DNA of 64,000 nucleotides from Deltaproteobacteria bacterium (GCA_022711595.1 JAKLET010000001.1:62001-126000), one strand, 5' to 3'. Positions 1 through 7,865 are shown, counted from the first letter of the stretch. Notes: generated by a model not told the origin, from the sequence alone. Numbers and translations: made by a program.

Positions 1-413
1 GGAACATATACGCCGTCCAGTATGACACCATAACTCCCCGTCCCTCTCATATTGGAAAAATCCATGTGCTGCCTCCCCTGAAAGGTCACCTCCATACCGG
101 GAGACTGTTCTATGACATCCCATAAGCTTTCCGGGTGTATGGCTTCGATCTCTTCCCGCGTAAATGTGTCTGTCTGGAGCTTGCTGCTCTCAGTCACTGC
201 ATAGGGGCTTGTTACCGGTTCCTGGGCACCCTTACCAGACACAGTGATCTCTTCAAGGCTGTATGAATCATGCTTTTCTTTTTTTTGATCTGATTTTTTC
301 TCCTTCTGTTCTTTCTTTTGTTCAGTACTCTCTTCTGCAAGAACAGTTTGAGTAAAAAAACATACTCCCAATAAGAATACGAGCACCAACAAAGCCCTGC
401 AAAGTGTTTTCAT
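1..413 (-). CDS. TonB-dependent outer-membrane receptor, N-terminal part (runs off the window)
   Basis: This minus-strand gene begins at 413 and leaves the window at base 1, giving about 137 residues. The protein opens with a signal peptide (MKTLCRALLVLVFLLGVCFF, then a likely cleavage after VLA). A Lys/Glu/Gln-rich linker follows, then the start of a TonB plug domain: SLEEITVSGKG resembles a TonB box, and SPGMEVTFQG, MRGTG and VILDGV are typical plug motifs. Receptors of this family import scarce ligands (metal complexes, oxyanions, cofactors) across the outer membrane using energy from TonB-ExbB-ExbD, which are encoded just upstream on the same strand. The ligand cannot be read from this fragment. 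The neighbouring FmdE protein and ModE-like sites suggest a metal or molybdate/tungstate-type ligand; that is inference. Confidence 0.85.
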   Translation of the reverse strand, partial: MKTLCRALLVLVFLLGVCFFTQTVLAEESTEQKKEQKEKKSDQKKEKHDSYSLEEITVSGKGAQEPVTSPYAVTESSKLQTDTFTREEIEAIHPESLWDVIEQSPGMEVTFQGRQHMDFSNMRGTGSYGVILDGVYV

Positions 414-637
414 TGCCGTGGTCCCTTCCTTTATAATTATTGATTATCAGCACCATTTTGTATTTGTTTGCCCCGCCGGATCACTGCCCATCACGTTGTT
501 CTTTAATGATCCATCATCCATCGCCTGCATCACGGGCAGGATGTCTGTCAAAGTTTTTTTTCATCCTCCATTCCTGTCAATTATCTGAAAATTCGTGTTT
601 TTGTTGCCCGGGCATCCATCGGGAATATTGTATTTTC

Positions 638-1237
638 TTACTGACCAGGATCGACCAATGTATAGTAACGTCCACCATCTGCACAGGGCTTGCAAAGAAT
701 GCTGCCGTTTCTATAAACCTCCCTCTTGTCCATAATGCGCTCTCCGCAAACAGAACAGATCACAATCTGCAAAGGTTTTCCCGGCAGGTCTTCAGGTTTC
801 AGATCCACAGAGACCTGTGTAATGTTAAAAAGATCTTCATCTGGAATCATTGCGTAAACATTTGCATGGGGCGGCTTTTCAAGCTGTTCATTATTAAGCT
901 GTTTGTTTCTATCCTTGTCTTTCACAACGATCCTTACGGCCTTGCCTGTTTTCAAATTCACGAATGTTGCGGCCATCTTGCCGTAATCAAATATCTTCAT
1001 GGTCCGTTTGCCCGGATGGCAGCCCGTTGTCGCAAGGAGCGCATCCGTCACGCATCTGTCCGTTTCCGCAAATACAATGATATTCTTTCTATCCTGCCCT
1101 TTCGGATCATTGATCCCGACTGCTTTGAGCCCCAAAATGGACATTCTCGTGCCCAGTGTGATCCCTGCACAAAGGCCGCCGTGAAACGCCTTTGCCTTTT
1201 CAAGGCATGTTTCAAAATCAAGGTTGTCTGTATCCAT
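638..1237 (-). CDS. FmdE-family protein with C-terminal zinc ribbon
   Basis: The 199-residue protein matches the FmdE family, named after subunit E of the tungsten/molybdenum enzyme formylmethanofuran dehydrogenase. The N-terminal block has FHGGLCAGITLGTRM, and DRCVTDALLATTGCHPGKRT around residues 60-77 is the second family signature with conserved Cys. A C-terminal ribbon carries two CxxC pairs (ICSVC and LCKPC), probably binding zinc. The start is backed by AGGAG upstream of ATG. Bacterial FmdE proteins are often stand-alone, without the dehydrogenase, and their function is not settled; metal handling is usually suspected. It lies between tonB and a TonB receptor in one direction, so a role in using the imported ligand is likely. 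No formylmethanofuran dehydrogenase gene is seen. Confidence 0.85.
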   Translation of the reverse strand: MDTDNLDFETCLEKAKAFHGGLCAGITLGTRMSILGLKAVGINDPKGQDRKNIIVFAETDRCVTDALLATTGCHPGKRTMKIFDYGKMAATFVNLKTGKAVRIVVKDKDRNKQLNNEQLEKPPHANVYAMIPDEDLFNITQVSVDLKPEDLPGKPLQIVICSVCGERIMDKREVYRNGSILCKPCADGGRYYTLVDPGQ

Positions 1238-1276
1238 ACATGTCTCCTTTCTGCAAATGCCTTTCAGTATCTTTGA

Positions 1277-2164
1277 CTATCCGAGCCTGTATGATACTGG
1301 AATGATTATTTCCGCCCTTACCGGTGGTTTAGGGAATGGCTGTACATCCATGATTGTGTGTGCCACATTCTCATCGAGGATTTTATGCCCCGAGCTCTTT
1401 ACAATTCTGATGCGCTCGACGGTTCCTTTTTCGCAGATTATAAAGGAAACGGTCACCTGTCCCTTCCACCCCATTTTTCTGGCCTGTATCGGATAGGTAA
1501 GATTCTTCATGATCAGATCTCGTATGTATTGAAAATGTTTCAACAGATATTGCGCCTTCCTGATCTCGTCCGACATATCGGAACCAGTGCCGTACCCTTT
1601 ACCGGTCCCCCCTGTGCCATGTTTTCCTTCGCCCCCAAAGCCAGATCCGGGGCCGTATCCGCCAGCGCCCCTGCCCCCGCCTCCAAAACCTACCGCCGAC
1701 TCATCCGCGTCATGTTCAACCCCGGCGGGCGCAGGTTCGCCGAGCAAGGCAAGCTCCGAAGACTCGTTTGACGGTACGACATCATTTTCATCAGCTTCTT
1801 TTAAAACGGATTTTTTGCTTGTTTCTTCGTTCTTGCCCGTGACCAACATTTTCTGAAGCTTTTCAACCTTTGATATTTCCTTGTTTATCCTTTTTTCGGT
1901 CTTTTCCATCGATTGAGATCCAGGTATCTTTCCGTCACCGCCCGAACCGCCCGCCATAAATGCATCATTGCTTAAAACAACTGTTACCATTTCGGAAGAT
2001 GTATGGATGCCGGAAATCCCTGCAACAAAAACAATCGTCAGCAGGATTATGTGAACAAAAAGGGAAAACAGATAATATGGCTTCATGGGTCTATGTTCCG
2101 AATCATTCAACATTGCCTTAATTTTTGTTATTCTTTTTTTATATCCTTTTGATCCCTTCATCAT
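1277..2164 (-). CDS. tonB: TonB family energy transducer with glycine-rich linker
   Basis: The 295-residue protein has a cytoplasmic N-terminus, one membrane anchor (YLFSLFVHIILLTIVFVAGI, about residues 30-50), a long periplasmic linker and a C-terminal TonB domain (YPIQARKMGWKGQVTVSF, then PVSYRLG at the end). TonB spans the periplasm and passes energy from ExbBD to outer-membrane receptors. The linker is unusual: instead of the Pro-Glu/Pro-Lys stretch of classical TonB it is Gly-rich (GFGGGGRGAGGYGPG, GGTGKGYGTG; about residues 155-195), more like the TonB-family proteins of deltaproteobacteria. It is in an operon with exbB, exbD, fmdE and a receptor gene, so it is probably dedicated to that receptor. 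Confidence 0.88.
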   Translation of the reverse strand: MMKGSKGYKKRITKIKAMLNDSEHRPMKPYYLFSLFVHIILLTIVFVAGISGIHTSSEMVTVVLSNDAFMAGGSGGDGKIPGSQSMEKTEKRINKEISKVEKLQKMLVTGKNEETSKKSVLKEADENDVVPSNESSELALLGEPAPAGVEHDADESAVGFGGGGRGAGGYGPGSGFGGEGKHGTGGTGKGYGTGSDMSDEIRKAQYLLKHFQYIRDLIMKNLTYPIQARKMGWKGQVTVSFIICEKGTVERIRIVKSSGHKILDENVAHTIMDVQPFPKPPVRAEIIIPVSYRLG

Positions 2165-2208
2165 CGCGCCATTCCTTTATATGCGATGATTACATTCAAA
2201 AACATTCG

Positions 2209-2592
2209 CTACCGCTGGCCTCGTTCAGTCTGCAAACCGACTTTTTTAAAACCGCTGCCGGAAAGCAGATCAAGCACGTCCACGCAGGCCTGAACTGCAA
2301 CATAACGGTCTGCCCTTACCAGCACAGGTGTTTCCCTTCCGAGTGAGTTTATCTTCTCCTTAAGGCCCTGAAGTGTTGTTGGCGCTGATTCGAAATAGAT
2401 CGTGCCCTGATTGTCGACAACGATCATCGCTGTTTTGATGACTGCTTTTTGATCCTGCGTAACCTTTGGCAGTTCAACAGGGATCGCACCGCTTGCGATA
2501 AAAGTCGATGTCATAAGAACAATGGTCAGCAGCACCATCATCACATCGACCAGCGGTATCACATTCATAAAGTCAAAACCTCTATCTTCCAT
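2209..2592 (-). CDS. exbD: Biopolymer transport protein ExbD
   Basis: ExbD subunit of the proton channel that energises TonB. The protein has the short cytoplasmic N-terminus, one membrane helix (FMNVIPLVDVMMVLLTIVLM) containing the essential membrane Asp in PLVDVMMVLL, and a periplasmic domain (VPVELPKVTQDQKAV onwards; VLVRADRYVAVQACVDVLDLL). I chose the ATG at 2592 because GGGAG lies seven bases upstream; a GTG one codon earlier is possible. The start overlaps the end of exbB, so the two are translationally coupled. Length (about 127 residues) is normal for ExbD/TolR. Confidence 0.93.
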   Translation of the reverse strand: MEDRGFDFMNVIPLVDVMMVLLTIVLMTSTFIASGAIPVELPKVTQDQKAVIKTAMIVVDNQGTIYFESAPTTLQGLKEKINSLGRETPVLVRADRYVAVQACVDVLDLLSGSGFKKVGLQTERGQR

Positions 2593-3007
2593 CACCGATC
2601 TCCCACTTGAGGATAAGTTCTCTGGCGGATCTCAGAAGGAAGTTGTACATAACAACAGCAGGTATGGCCACGGCGATACCCACTGCGGTTGCCTTGAGAG
2701 CGAGGGCCAGACCGAACATTATCTGCCCCGTTTCTGCAATACCCTGGCTTCCCATCTTTGAAAATGTCAGCATAATGCCCAGGACTGTGCCGAGAAGCCC
2801 CACATAAGGGGCATTACTTCCCACTGTGGCAATAATGTGAAGCCTTCTGGTAAGGTGGAGTTCCAAGGTTTTTTTATCGGTATACGCGGCAATCTGCAGC
2901 TTTCTAAAAAACATCCTTCTCTCCGCTGCAACAGCAAGAGCTATAATGCTCATTATGACGAGGACCGTTATAACTCCGTAATCAATGACATATTGGAGCC
3001 ATTCCAT
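2582..3007 (-). CDS. exbB: MotA/TolQ/ExbB proton channel family protein
   Basis: A 141-residue ExbB. It has an N-terminal membrane helix (YGVITVLVIMSIIALAVAAERR) and the conserved two-helix core (APYVGLLGTVLGIMLTFSKMG, then IMFGLALALKATAVGIAVAIPAVVMYNF). It forms the proton-conducting pentamer around ExbD. It is short compared with E. coli ExbB (244 residues), as usual for stand-alone bacterial ExbB of this type. A strong site (AAGGAGG, six bases before ATG) supports the start. It is eleven bases downstream of the DUF364 gene and overlaps exbD. Confidence 0.93.
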   Translation of the reverse strand: MEWLQYVIDYGVITVLVIMSIIALAVAAERRMFFRKLQIAAYTDKKTLELHLTRRLHIIATVGSNAPYVGLLGTVLGIMLTFSKMGSQGIAETGQIMFGLALALKATAVGIAVAIPAVVMYNFLLRSARELILKWEIGDGR

Positions 3008-3018
3008 TACAAACCTCC

Positions 3019-3870
3019 TTATGCTCTCATTGCGTTTTTCTTTGTTGTTGCCATTACTGGAGCATTTTTAATTATATTGATCTTTTTTACACACCCTTTG
3101 AAGAGATGGTATGCACCAACGCCTTCGGAGAGCATATCGAGGACCTCATCCGGCCTTGTTATCAAAACTCCGCTTACAATATCCACATTTCTACTGAAAA
3201 ATGCATCCGGCAGAAAACTCGCTGTCGGTCCCGCAACTATTATTTGTGCATCGGGCCTTGCGTAACTCAAAAGATCATCTATTGTTCCATTGGCAATAGA
3301 AGCTCCGGTAATGATCACCGTGCTGCAAAGAGGAATTTCCGCCGGTGCGTCATCGGCCGGCACAAAGTATCTTTGATCGTCACCTGTTAAGCTCTCTTTA
3401 TTTAGCTCAATCACGCTGAGCTGAATATTACTTATTTTTTTAAATCTCTGGAGAAATGGCGGGAAGGCACCCACCATGCCGATCTTTTTTGTTGGATCTA
3501 TTTTTATACAATCAAGAACATCGCTGTCTTCAATGATGAAATACCTTTTCCGGTCAAGAAGCAAGGCCGAGAGTGCATTTATCAAAACAATCCTGATCGT
3601 TTTGTGCATTACGGTATCACTCAAATTATTCAAAGCATCATTTACGGGCATGCCCTTGAACCTTACAGGTGCTTTTTTTGTGAATATCGGGCTTGCGTGC
3701 CGCACATCCTCGTGCATTTCCAGGGCAGGTGTATAGGATATGCCCGCATATCCGTTTGAGAGTTTCACTCCGGTATAGAATATACCCATCACCAACCTCT
3801 CTATGGTGATGCGCCGCAAGCTATCGCCATAGAGTTCAATAATAGTGTCAATAGTTTCCTGCAGAACCAT
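3019..3870 (-). CDS. DUF4213/DUF364 putative heavy-metal chelation protein
   Basis: The protein (about 283 residues) matches the two-part family with an N-terminal DUF4213 domain (ETIDTIIELYG to FKGMPVNDALNNL) and a C-terminal DUF364 domain (IGMVGAFPPFLQRFK; STVIITGASIANGTIDDLL; IIVAGPTASFLPDAFF). Family members are predicted to bind metals or a metal-bound cofactor and are often found with Fe-S, molybdenum or nickel systems; no reaction is established. I start at the second ATG (3870) because GAGGAG is seven bases upstream of it, while the ATG at 3876 abuts the site. It is the first recognised gene after the ModE-like promoter region and heads the exbB-exbD-tonB-fmdE-receptor run. Confidence 0.8.
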   Translation of the reverse strand: MVLQETIDTIIELYGDSLRRITIERLVMGIFYTGVKLSNGYAGISYTPALEMHEDVRHASPIFTKKAPVRFKGMPVNDALNNLSDTVMHKTIRIVLINALSALLLDRKRYFIIEDSDVLDCIKIDPTKKIGMVGAFPPFLQRFKKISNIQLSVIELNKESLTGDDQRYFVPADDAPAEIPLCSTVIITGASIANGTIDDLLSYARPDAQIIVAGPTASFLPDAFFSRNVDIVSGVLITRPDEVLDMLSEGVGAYHLFKGCVKKINIIKNAPVMATTKKNAMRA

Positions 3871-4201
3871 GATCATTCTCCTCGTGGATATTCAACATTT
3901 TTGTGGCGCCGTTCTTTCCTGCCTCTGGATATGCACATGCGAACCTATAACTAAAGATATTCTCATTGGCGGGCAATGTACGGCTAAATAAGGATTGCAG
4001 GCATGACCTGGCCGGGATGAACATATCAAACAATTTGAAGAAATGCATTTTCTCCATATTCCCTTACACAGCGCTAAGAACAGATGTTCCGATAGACTGC
4101 GTCTTCTTTAAAAAAACACCTATTTCATATTTTCTTCTGCCATACCTGCAATCCATTCGGCTTCATTTCCGTTTAATCATCCCGTTCTGTTTATCCTGAT
4201 G

Positions 4202-4237
4202 AACCTACGTTATTTCTTTTAGAATATAACGTAGGTT
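4202..4237. promoter_or_regulatory. Palindrome 1 with ModE-like core
   Basis: A perfect 12-base inverted repeat, AACCTACGTTAT and ATAACGTAGGTT, separated by 12 bases. Its core (CGTTAT then, after 12 bases, ATAACG) fits the arrangement of ModE operators, in which CGnTATATA-type half-sites flank six bases. It sits just downstream of the -10 of the minus-strand promoter, a typical repressor position. The ModE match is by eye; the palindrome itself is exact. Confidence 0.6.
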
Positions 4238-4257
4238 ATATATCAAATAATATAACG
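4235..4257. promoter_or_regulatory. Palindrome 2, close ModE-like match inside promoter
   Basis: Read on the minus strand, this is half-site CGTTATATT, six bases (ATTTGA), then TATATAAC. It is the closest of the three sites to the known ModE operator pattern. It lies between the -35 and -10 of the minus-strand promoter and covers the -10, so a bound protein would block transcription of the DUF364-exbBD-tonB-fmdE-receptor operon. Confidence 0.6.
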
Positions 4258-4266
4258 TATCGTCAA
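4237..4266 (-). promoter_or_regulatory. Predicted sigma70 promoter of the TonB/FmdE operon
   Basis: On the minus strand, TTGACG (4261-4266) and TATATA (4237-4242) are separated by 18 bases. Transcription would start near 4230, about 360 bases before the DUF364 start. The -10 overlaps palindrome 2, and palindrome 1 covers the start point. No other good promoter is seen nearer to the gene. Confidence 0.5.
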
Positions 4267-4581
4267 TTATTATTTATTGATTTTTAATAAAATAACGAAT
4301 GGAACTGAACCGTTGAGCAGCCAGCTTTTTTAATATCGTTCATTATTATGAATAGGGACTCTGCGCAGGCAGGCAAAACAGCATACAGGAAGACAGGTTA
4401 TTTAATTCAGCAACTATTTATAAATGATTTGCATAAAGGCTGTTCCCGCTTTCTTATGATTTTTGCCCAATGCCGGATTATGACCTCGGGGCCGCTTACC
4501 CTCGGATCAACACTCTCAGATCAATGTTTTCTGCATTCTTTAAAACTTTCCGGCAGACTGCTCAAGCACATGATTTTTTTC

Positions 4582-4612
4582 TTGACATCGTTATTCCCGT
4601 TCGTATATAACT
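4582..4612 (+). promoter_or_regulatory. Divergent sigma70-like promoter with third ModE-like palindrome
   Basis: TTGACA (4582-4587) is followed 16 bases later by TATATA (4604-4609). The spacer and -10 form the third ModE-like site: CGTTATTCC (4589-4597), six bases, TATATAACT (4604-4612). The promoter points away from the TonB operon, and no protein gene lies downstream on this strand before 5053. Confidence 0.55.
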
Positions 4613-4616
4613 ATAT

Positions 4617-4825
4617 ACATCTTGAATATCATTCCGGGAAGAGGGGTTATGCTGGCATTATGAAGAACCTGAAAAAACATCCTGTTGGAAACAGTCACGA
4701 GATGGGAGTCGGATAATCCCATAAATCCCAAAAGGAGGAACTCACCAACTAAAGCAAACTCTCATAAAATCCTTTCTACTGGGAATATGGCCGTCGCGAG
4801 CACGTAGCCGGGCGGCCATATTTTC
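4617..4825 (+). ncRNA. Candidate structured non-coding transcript or orphan leader
   Basis: From the predicted start of the divergent promoter to a terminator-like hairpin, about 210 bases show several inverted repeats: CTGTT/AACAG near 4683, ATGGGA/TCCCAT (4702-4707 with 4717-4722), and the final AATATGGCCG/CGGCCATATT stem. An AAAAGGAGG ribosome-site-like sequence at about 4730 has no usable start codon after it, and the only ATG-led frame is 18 codons (4660-4716). I do not recognise a riboswitch class. It could be a small RNA under the ModE-like regulator or a leader whose gene has been lost. Confidence 0.35.
4784..4825 (+). terminator. Terminator-like hairpin
   Basis: A perfect 10-base inverted repeat, AATATGGCCG (4784-4793) and CGGCCATATT (4813-4822), with a 19-base GC-rich loop, followed by TTTTCG. 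The short T-run makes it a moderate intrinsic terminator. It could equally be the closing stem of a structured RNA. Confidence 0.4.
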
Positions 4826-5052
4826 GTATGCACTTCCCGTCATCTCACCGACCGGCGGACTTGTCTTCAGTCTGTCAGCAGCCCGGTTCACCAGGGTGGC
4901 CACAGCAGCTGCTCATGGTGATCATCTTTTTAATATTGTTCCGCAAAAGGAGCCAGATCTTCCGCCGCAGGGGCATCGGCGCGTGCAGGTTTGTGAGGAA
5001 GGCCCGCGCGTCGGGCCTTCCGTGTTTATGGTCATGTCCGTGCATTGCCCTG

Positions 5053-5439
5053 TCACCTGGCGCCGACGAGGGGCAGCACCTTGTCGATGCGGAAATAGAC
5101 GAGGAAGCGTTTCTCATCCTTCTGTTCTTCAGGCACCTTGTAGGTCTTGCGCCAGCGGATCTGCTCGATCTTCGCAGGATCGTTCTCCTCCTTGAGCTTG
5201 GTGAGATAGAGGCGCTTGCCTGTGAATGTTCCCTCCGCCGCCTCCGCGAAGATATAGGCCGCGTGCGGGTTGGACTGCAGATTGGCGTGGGTGAGGCGGT
5301 CCGTCATGATCCACACCACCGTCTCCTCGTCAACGAAGTGCGGCCTCGAGTAGACCGCCGCGTCGACTATCCCCTTAGAATCGGCCGTCGCCAGAACGCC
5401 CCTTCCCTTTGTGTTCTCAAAATATTCGCTGAGATTCAT
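5053..5439 (-). CDS. Pyridoxamine 5'-phosphate oxidase-like flavin-binding protein
   Basis: The product (about 128 residues) has the split-barrel fold signature of the PNPOx-like family: MNLSEYFENTKGRGVLATADSKGIVDAAVYSRPHFVDEETVVWIM, then LTHANLQSNPHAAYIFAE, and a C-terminal strand FLVYFRIDKVLPLVGA. Small members bind FMN or F420 and reduce or scavenge small molecules; the substrate is unknown. I start at the ATG at 5439 because GGAGG is five bases upstream; a GTG at 5445 overlaps that site. It stands alone, between the gene-poor region and the divergent photolyase gene. Confidence 0.85.
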   Translation of the reverse strand: MNLSEYFENTKGRGVLATADSKGIVDAAVYSRPHFVDEETVVWIMTDRLTHANLQSNPHAAYIFAEAAEGTFTGKRLYLTKLKEENDPAKIEQIRWRKTYKVPEEQKDEKRFLVYFRIDKVLPLVGAR

Positions 5440-5514
5440 GTACACCTCCCCTGGTCTTTTTTTCCTGTTTTCTCATTATAGCAAAGATTCCTTTTTTTGT
5501 TATAAAATTAAGAG

Positions 5515-6873
5515 ATGGAGATACTTCCGGAACGTATTCGAACGATCAGGGAAGGTGTGCCGGGCACGGGAGTCGTGGCGTACTGGATGAGCCGTGACCA
5601 GCGCTCAGGTGACAACTGGGCACTTCTGTTCGCCCAGGAGACGGCCCTGCGGCACAAGCTCCCTCTTGTCGTCGTTTTCTGCCTCGCCGATTCTTTCCTC
5701 GGGGCAACGCTCAGGCAATACGGCTTCATGCTCCAGGGCCTCGAGAAGGTTGCAAGATCACTCGAGAAGCTCTCCATCCCTTTCTTCATCCTTCGCGGCG
5801 AGGCGCCTGAAACCCTGCCGGGGTTCATCGAACAAAGCGATGTATCCTTTCTCGTAACGGACTTCGACCCCCTTCGCGTCAAAAGACACTGGCAGGATGA
5901 GGTCGCCCGGAAAGCGAACATACCTTTTTACGAGGTGGATGCGCACAACATGGTCCCCTGCCGATTCGTATCGGACAAAAAGGAATACGGGGCCTACACG
6001 ATCAGGAAAAAAATAGGCCGCCTCTTGAAGCGTTTCGCCGTAGACATCCCCGTCCCGGAAAAACACCCGTACCCCTCGGGGCTCAGGGGCACTCCGGTCG
6101 ATGCCGGCGCCCTGCTCAGGGGCCTAAAAATTGACAGGTCCGTGAAGGAGATCGACTGGATAACCCCCGGGGAGGATTATGCGCTGAGGGCCCTTGACGG
6201 GTTTCTTGAGGAAAGGCTCGGCCGGTACGGCGCCGACAGGAACGATCCTCTGAAAGATTGCCAGTCCGACCTCTCGCCGTACCTTCATTTCGGTCAGATC
6301 TCGGCCCAGCGGATCGCCCTCGGGGTGATGAAATGCCGGGCGGCGGGCTTATCCGGGGACGCCTTTCTGGAAGAGCTCATTGTCCGCAGGGAGCTTTCCG
6401 ATAATTTCTGCCTTTATGAACGCGATTATGACAGTTTCAGCGCCTTTCCTGAATGGGCCAGAAGGACCCTCGATGAACACCGGGGCGACAGGCGTGCCTA
6501 TCTCTATTCGCGGGAAGAACTTGAATCATCGAAGACCCACGATGACCTCTGGAACGCCGCCCAGAGAGAAATGGCCGCCAGGGGAAAGATGCACGGCTAC
6601 ATGAGGATGTACTGGGCGAAGAAGATCCTCGAATGGACGGCGTCACCGGAAGAGGCGCTTTCTGCGGCGATATATTTAAACGACCGCTATGAGCTTGACG
6701 GGCGCGACCCGAACGGTTACGCCGGGATCGCCTGGAGCATCGGCGGGGTCCACGACAGGGCATGGGGCAGTCGAAATGTTTTTGGAAAAATCAGATACAT
6801 GAGTTATAATGGGTGCGCGTCGAAATTCAGCGTGAAGCGCTACATTAAAAAGGTTTCACGCCTTAACGGATAA
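5515..6873 (+). CDS. phr: Class II CPD photolyase (deoxyribodipyrimidine photo-lyase)
   Basis: A 452-residue FAD enzyme that uses blue light to split cyclobutane pyrimidine dimers. It shows the class II hallmarks: early GTGVVAYWMSRDQRSGDNWAL (about residues 22-42), the antenna Rossmann half, and the C-terminal flavin domain ending IAWSIGGVHDRAWG, then FGKIRYMSYNGCASKFSVKRYI. Length is normal for the Methanosarcina-type enzymes. A photolyase in a presumed anaerobe implies that the lineage sometimes meets light. It is followed 17 bases later by another PNPOx-like gene on the same strand. Confidence 0.95.
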   Translation: MEILPERIRTIREGVPGTGVVAYWMSRDQRSGDNWALLFAQETALRHKLPLVVVFCLADSFLGATLRQYGFMLQGLEKVARSLEKLSIPFFILRGEAPETLPGFIEQSDVSFLVTDFDPLRVKRHWQDEVARKANIPFYEVDAHNMVPCRFVSDKKEYGAYTIRKKIGRLLKRFAVDIPVPEKHPYPSGLRGTPVDAGALLRGLKIDRSVKEIDWITPGEDYALRALDGFLEERLGRYGADRNDPLKDCQSDLSPYLHFGQISAQRIALGVMKCRAAGLSGDAFLEELIVRRELSDNFCLYERDYDSFSAFPEWARRTLDEHRGDRRAYLYSREELESSKTHDDLWNAAQREMAARGKMHGYMRMYWAKKILEWTASPEEALSAAIYLNDRYELDGRDPNGYAGIAWSIGGVHDRAWGSRNVFGKIRYMSYNGCASKFSVKRYIKKVSRLNG

Positions 6874-6890
6874 AAGGCACCGGAGGGCGG

Positions 6891-7388
6891 ATGGCTGCGA
6901 AGAAACCAATACCGAGCACGACACAAAAGGGAAGCGCCGGGGTCCTGAACAGGCTCAAGACGTTCAACTCAAGAGAATCCTTCGCCGTTCTGGCCACAGA
7001 TGAAGGCGGGAAACCCTACACCTCTCTCATTTCCTTTGCCTTCACGCCCGATCTCAAAGAGGTCATATTCGCCACGCCGAAGAACACGAGAAAATTCAGG
7101 AACATCGCCGGAGCAAAAGATGTGGCCCTTCTCATAGACAACCGTTCCAACAAGAAGAAGGGCTTCATGGAAACCGAGGCCGTCACCGTCACGGGAAAGG
7201 CATCGGTCCTTCGCCGCGGCAGGGCCTGGATAGAATATGCGGGTATATTCCTTAAGAAACACCCGGAACTGGAAGAGTTCATCAACGCGCCGACAACGGC
7301 CCTTATCGTTATCGATATAACAAGCTGCGTCCACGTGGGACAATTTCAGACCGTCACGGTCATGGACCTGAACAGGCAGGAGGGTTGA
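6891..7388 (+). CDS. PNPOx-like flavin-binding protein
   Basis: A 165-residue split-barrel protein: LKTFNSRESFAVLATDEGGKPYTSLISFAFTPDLKEVIFAT, then TRKFRNIAGAKDVALLIDNR, and a C-terminal IVIDITSCVHVGQFQTVTVM. This is the pattern of general pyridoxamine-phosphate-oxidase-related proteins that bind FMN. The start has GGAGGGCGG just before ATG. It probably shares a transcript with phr upstream and the unknown gene seven bases downstream. Confidence 0.85.
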   Translation: MAAKKPIPSTTQKGSAGVLNRLKTFNSRESFAVLATDEGGKPYTSLISFAFTPDLKEVIFATPKNTRKFRNIAGAKDVALLIDNRSNKKKGFMETEAVTVTGKASVLRRGRAWIEYAGIFLKKHPELEEFINAPTTALIVIDITSCVHVGQFQTVTVMDLNRQEG

Positions 7389-7394
7389 TAGAAC

Positions 7395-7862
7395 ATGTGG
7401 AACTGGAAGCCATTTTACGAAAACGAGGTCATCTCGGCCTTTTGCGACCTTGACCAGATCGTCGATACAGAGGCTGACGAGGACGGGCTCTATGCCTCAC
7501 CGGAATGCTTCCGGCCGCTGCCGTCCCGTTTCGGCGTGTTCGTATCCATCGTCATCAAGGACAAGGACAGCATTGCCCGCTACCTCGAAGAACGTAAAAA
7601 ACGCTCCCTGCCCATGACCGGGTACAGATCTTTCCGCTACTGTCTCTGCCTCGTCGAGATAGACGCACGGGAGATGATCTCCCGCGCCCTGCCGGCAGGC
7701 GACTTCGATTCACAGGACCGCGAGCTCGGCGGCACCTGCATCATCACCGATATCACCCCGCCCATACTCCCGGGTGTCGACGAGACATGGAAACCCATCA
7801 GGTCAAAGAAGACCCACCCCATGATCCGCTCCCTGGCAAAGATGTTCTTTCCCAAGGAATAA
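7395..7862 (+). CDS. Hypothetical protein
   Basis: A 155-residue soluble protein that I do not recognise. It starts MWNWKPFYENEVISAFCDLDQIVDTEADEDGLYASPECF and has mixed alpha/beta composition without signal peptide or membrane segment. No catalytic motif is evident. GGAGGG lies eleven bases upstream. The base composition and tight spacing with the PNPOx gene support a real gene in the same operon. Confidence 0.7.
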   Translation: MWNWKPFYENEVISAFCDLDQIVDTEADEDGLYASPECFRPLPSRFGVFVSIVIKDKDSIARYLEERKKRSLPMTGYRSFRYCLCLVEIDAREMISRALPAGDFDSQDRELGGTCIITDITPPILPGVDETWKPIRSKKTHPMIRSLAKMFFPKE

Positions 7863-7865
7863 TAC

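Larger units (their letters stand above)
3871..5052. other. Long gene-poor region with divergent promoters
   Basis: No convincing protein gene is seen in this stretch of nearly 1.2 kb. It contains three ModE-like palindromes, a minus-strand promoter reading toward the DUF364/exb/tonB operon, a plus-strand promoter at about 4582-4611, and a series of hairpins ending in a terminator-like structure near 4825. The part next to the DUF364 gene (3871-4200) would be that operon's leader of about 350 bases. Open frames here (for example 4348-4716 plus) have no ribosome site and no recognisable composition. Confidence 0.6.

Noticed and set aside
414-637. Leader before the TonB receptor examined for a cobalamin riboswitch
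   Set aside because: No B12-box-like conserved segments or matching stem order were seen; small frames there have no ribosome site at a proper distance.
3848-4057. Open frame of 69 codons on minus overlapping the DUF364 start
   Set aside because: It overlaps the better-supported start of the DUF364 gene in another frame and lacks any family signal; it is probably leader sequence.
4348-4716. Open frame of 122 codons on plus
   Set aside because: No ribosome site, no recognisable domain, and a good promoter with a ModE-like palindrome lies inside it.
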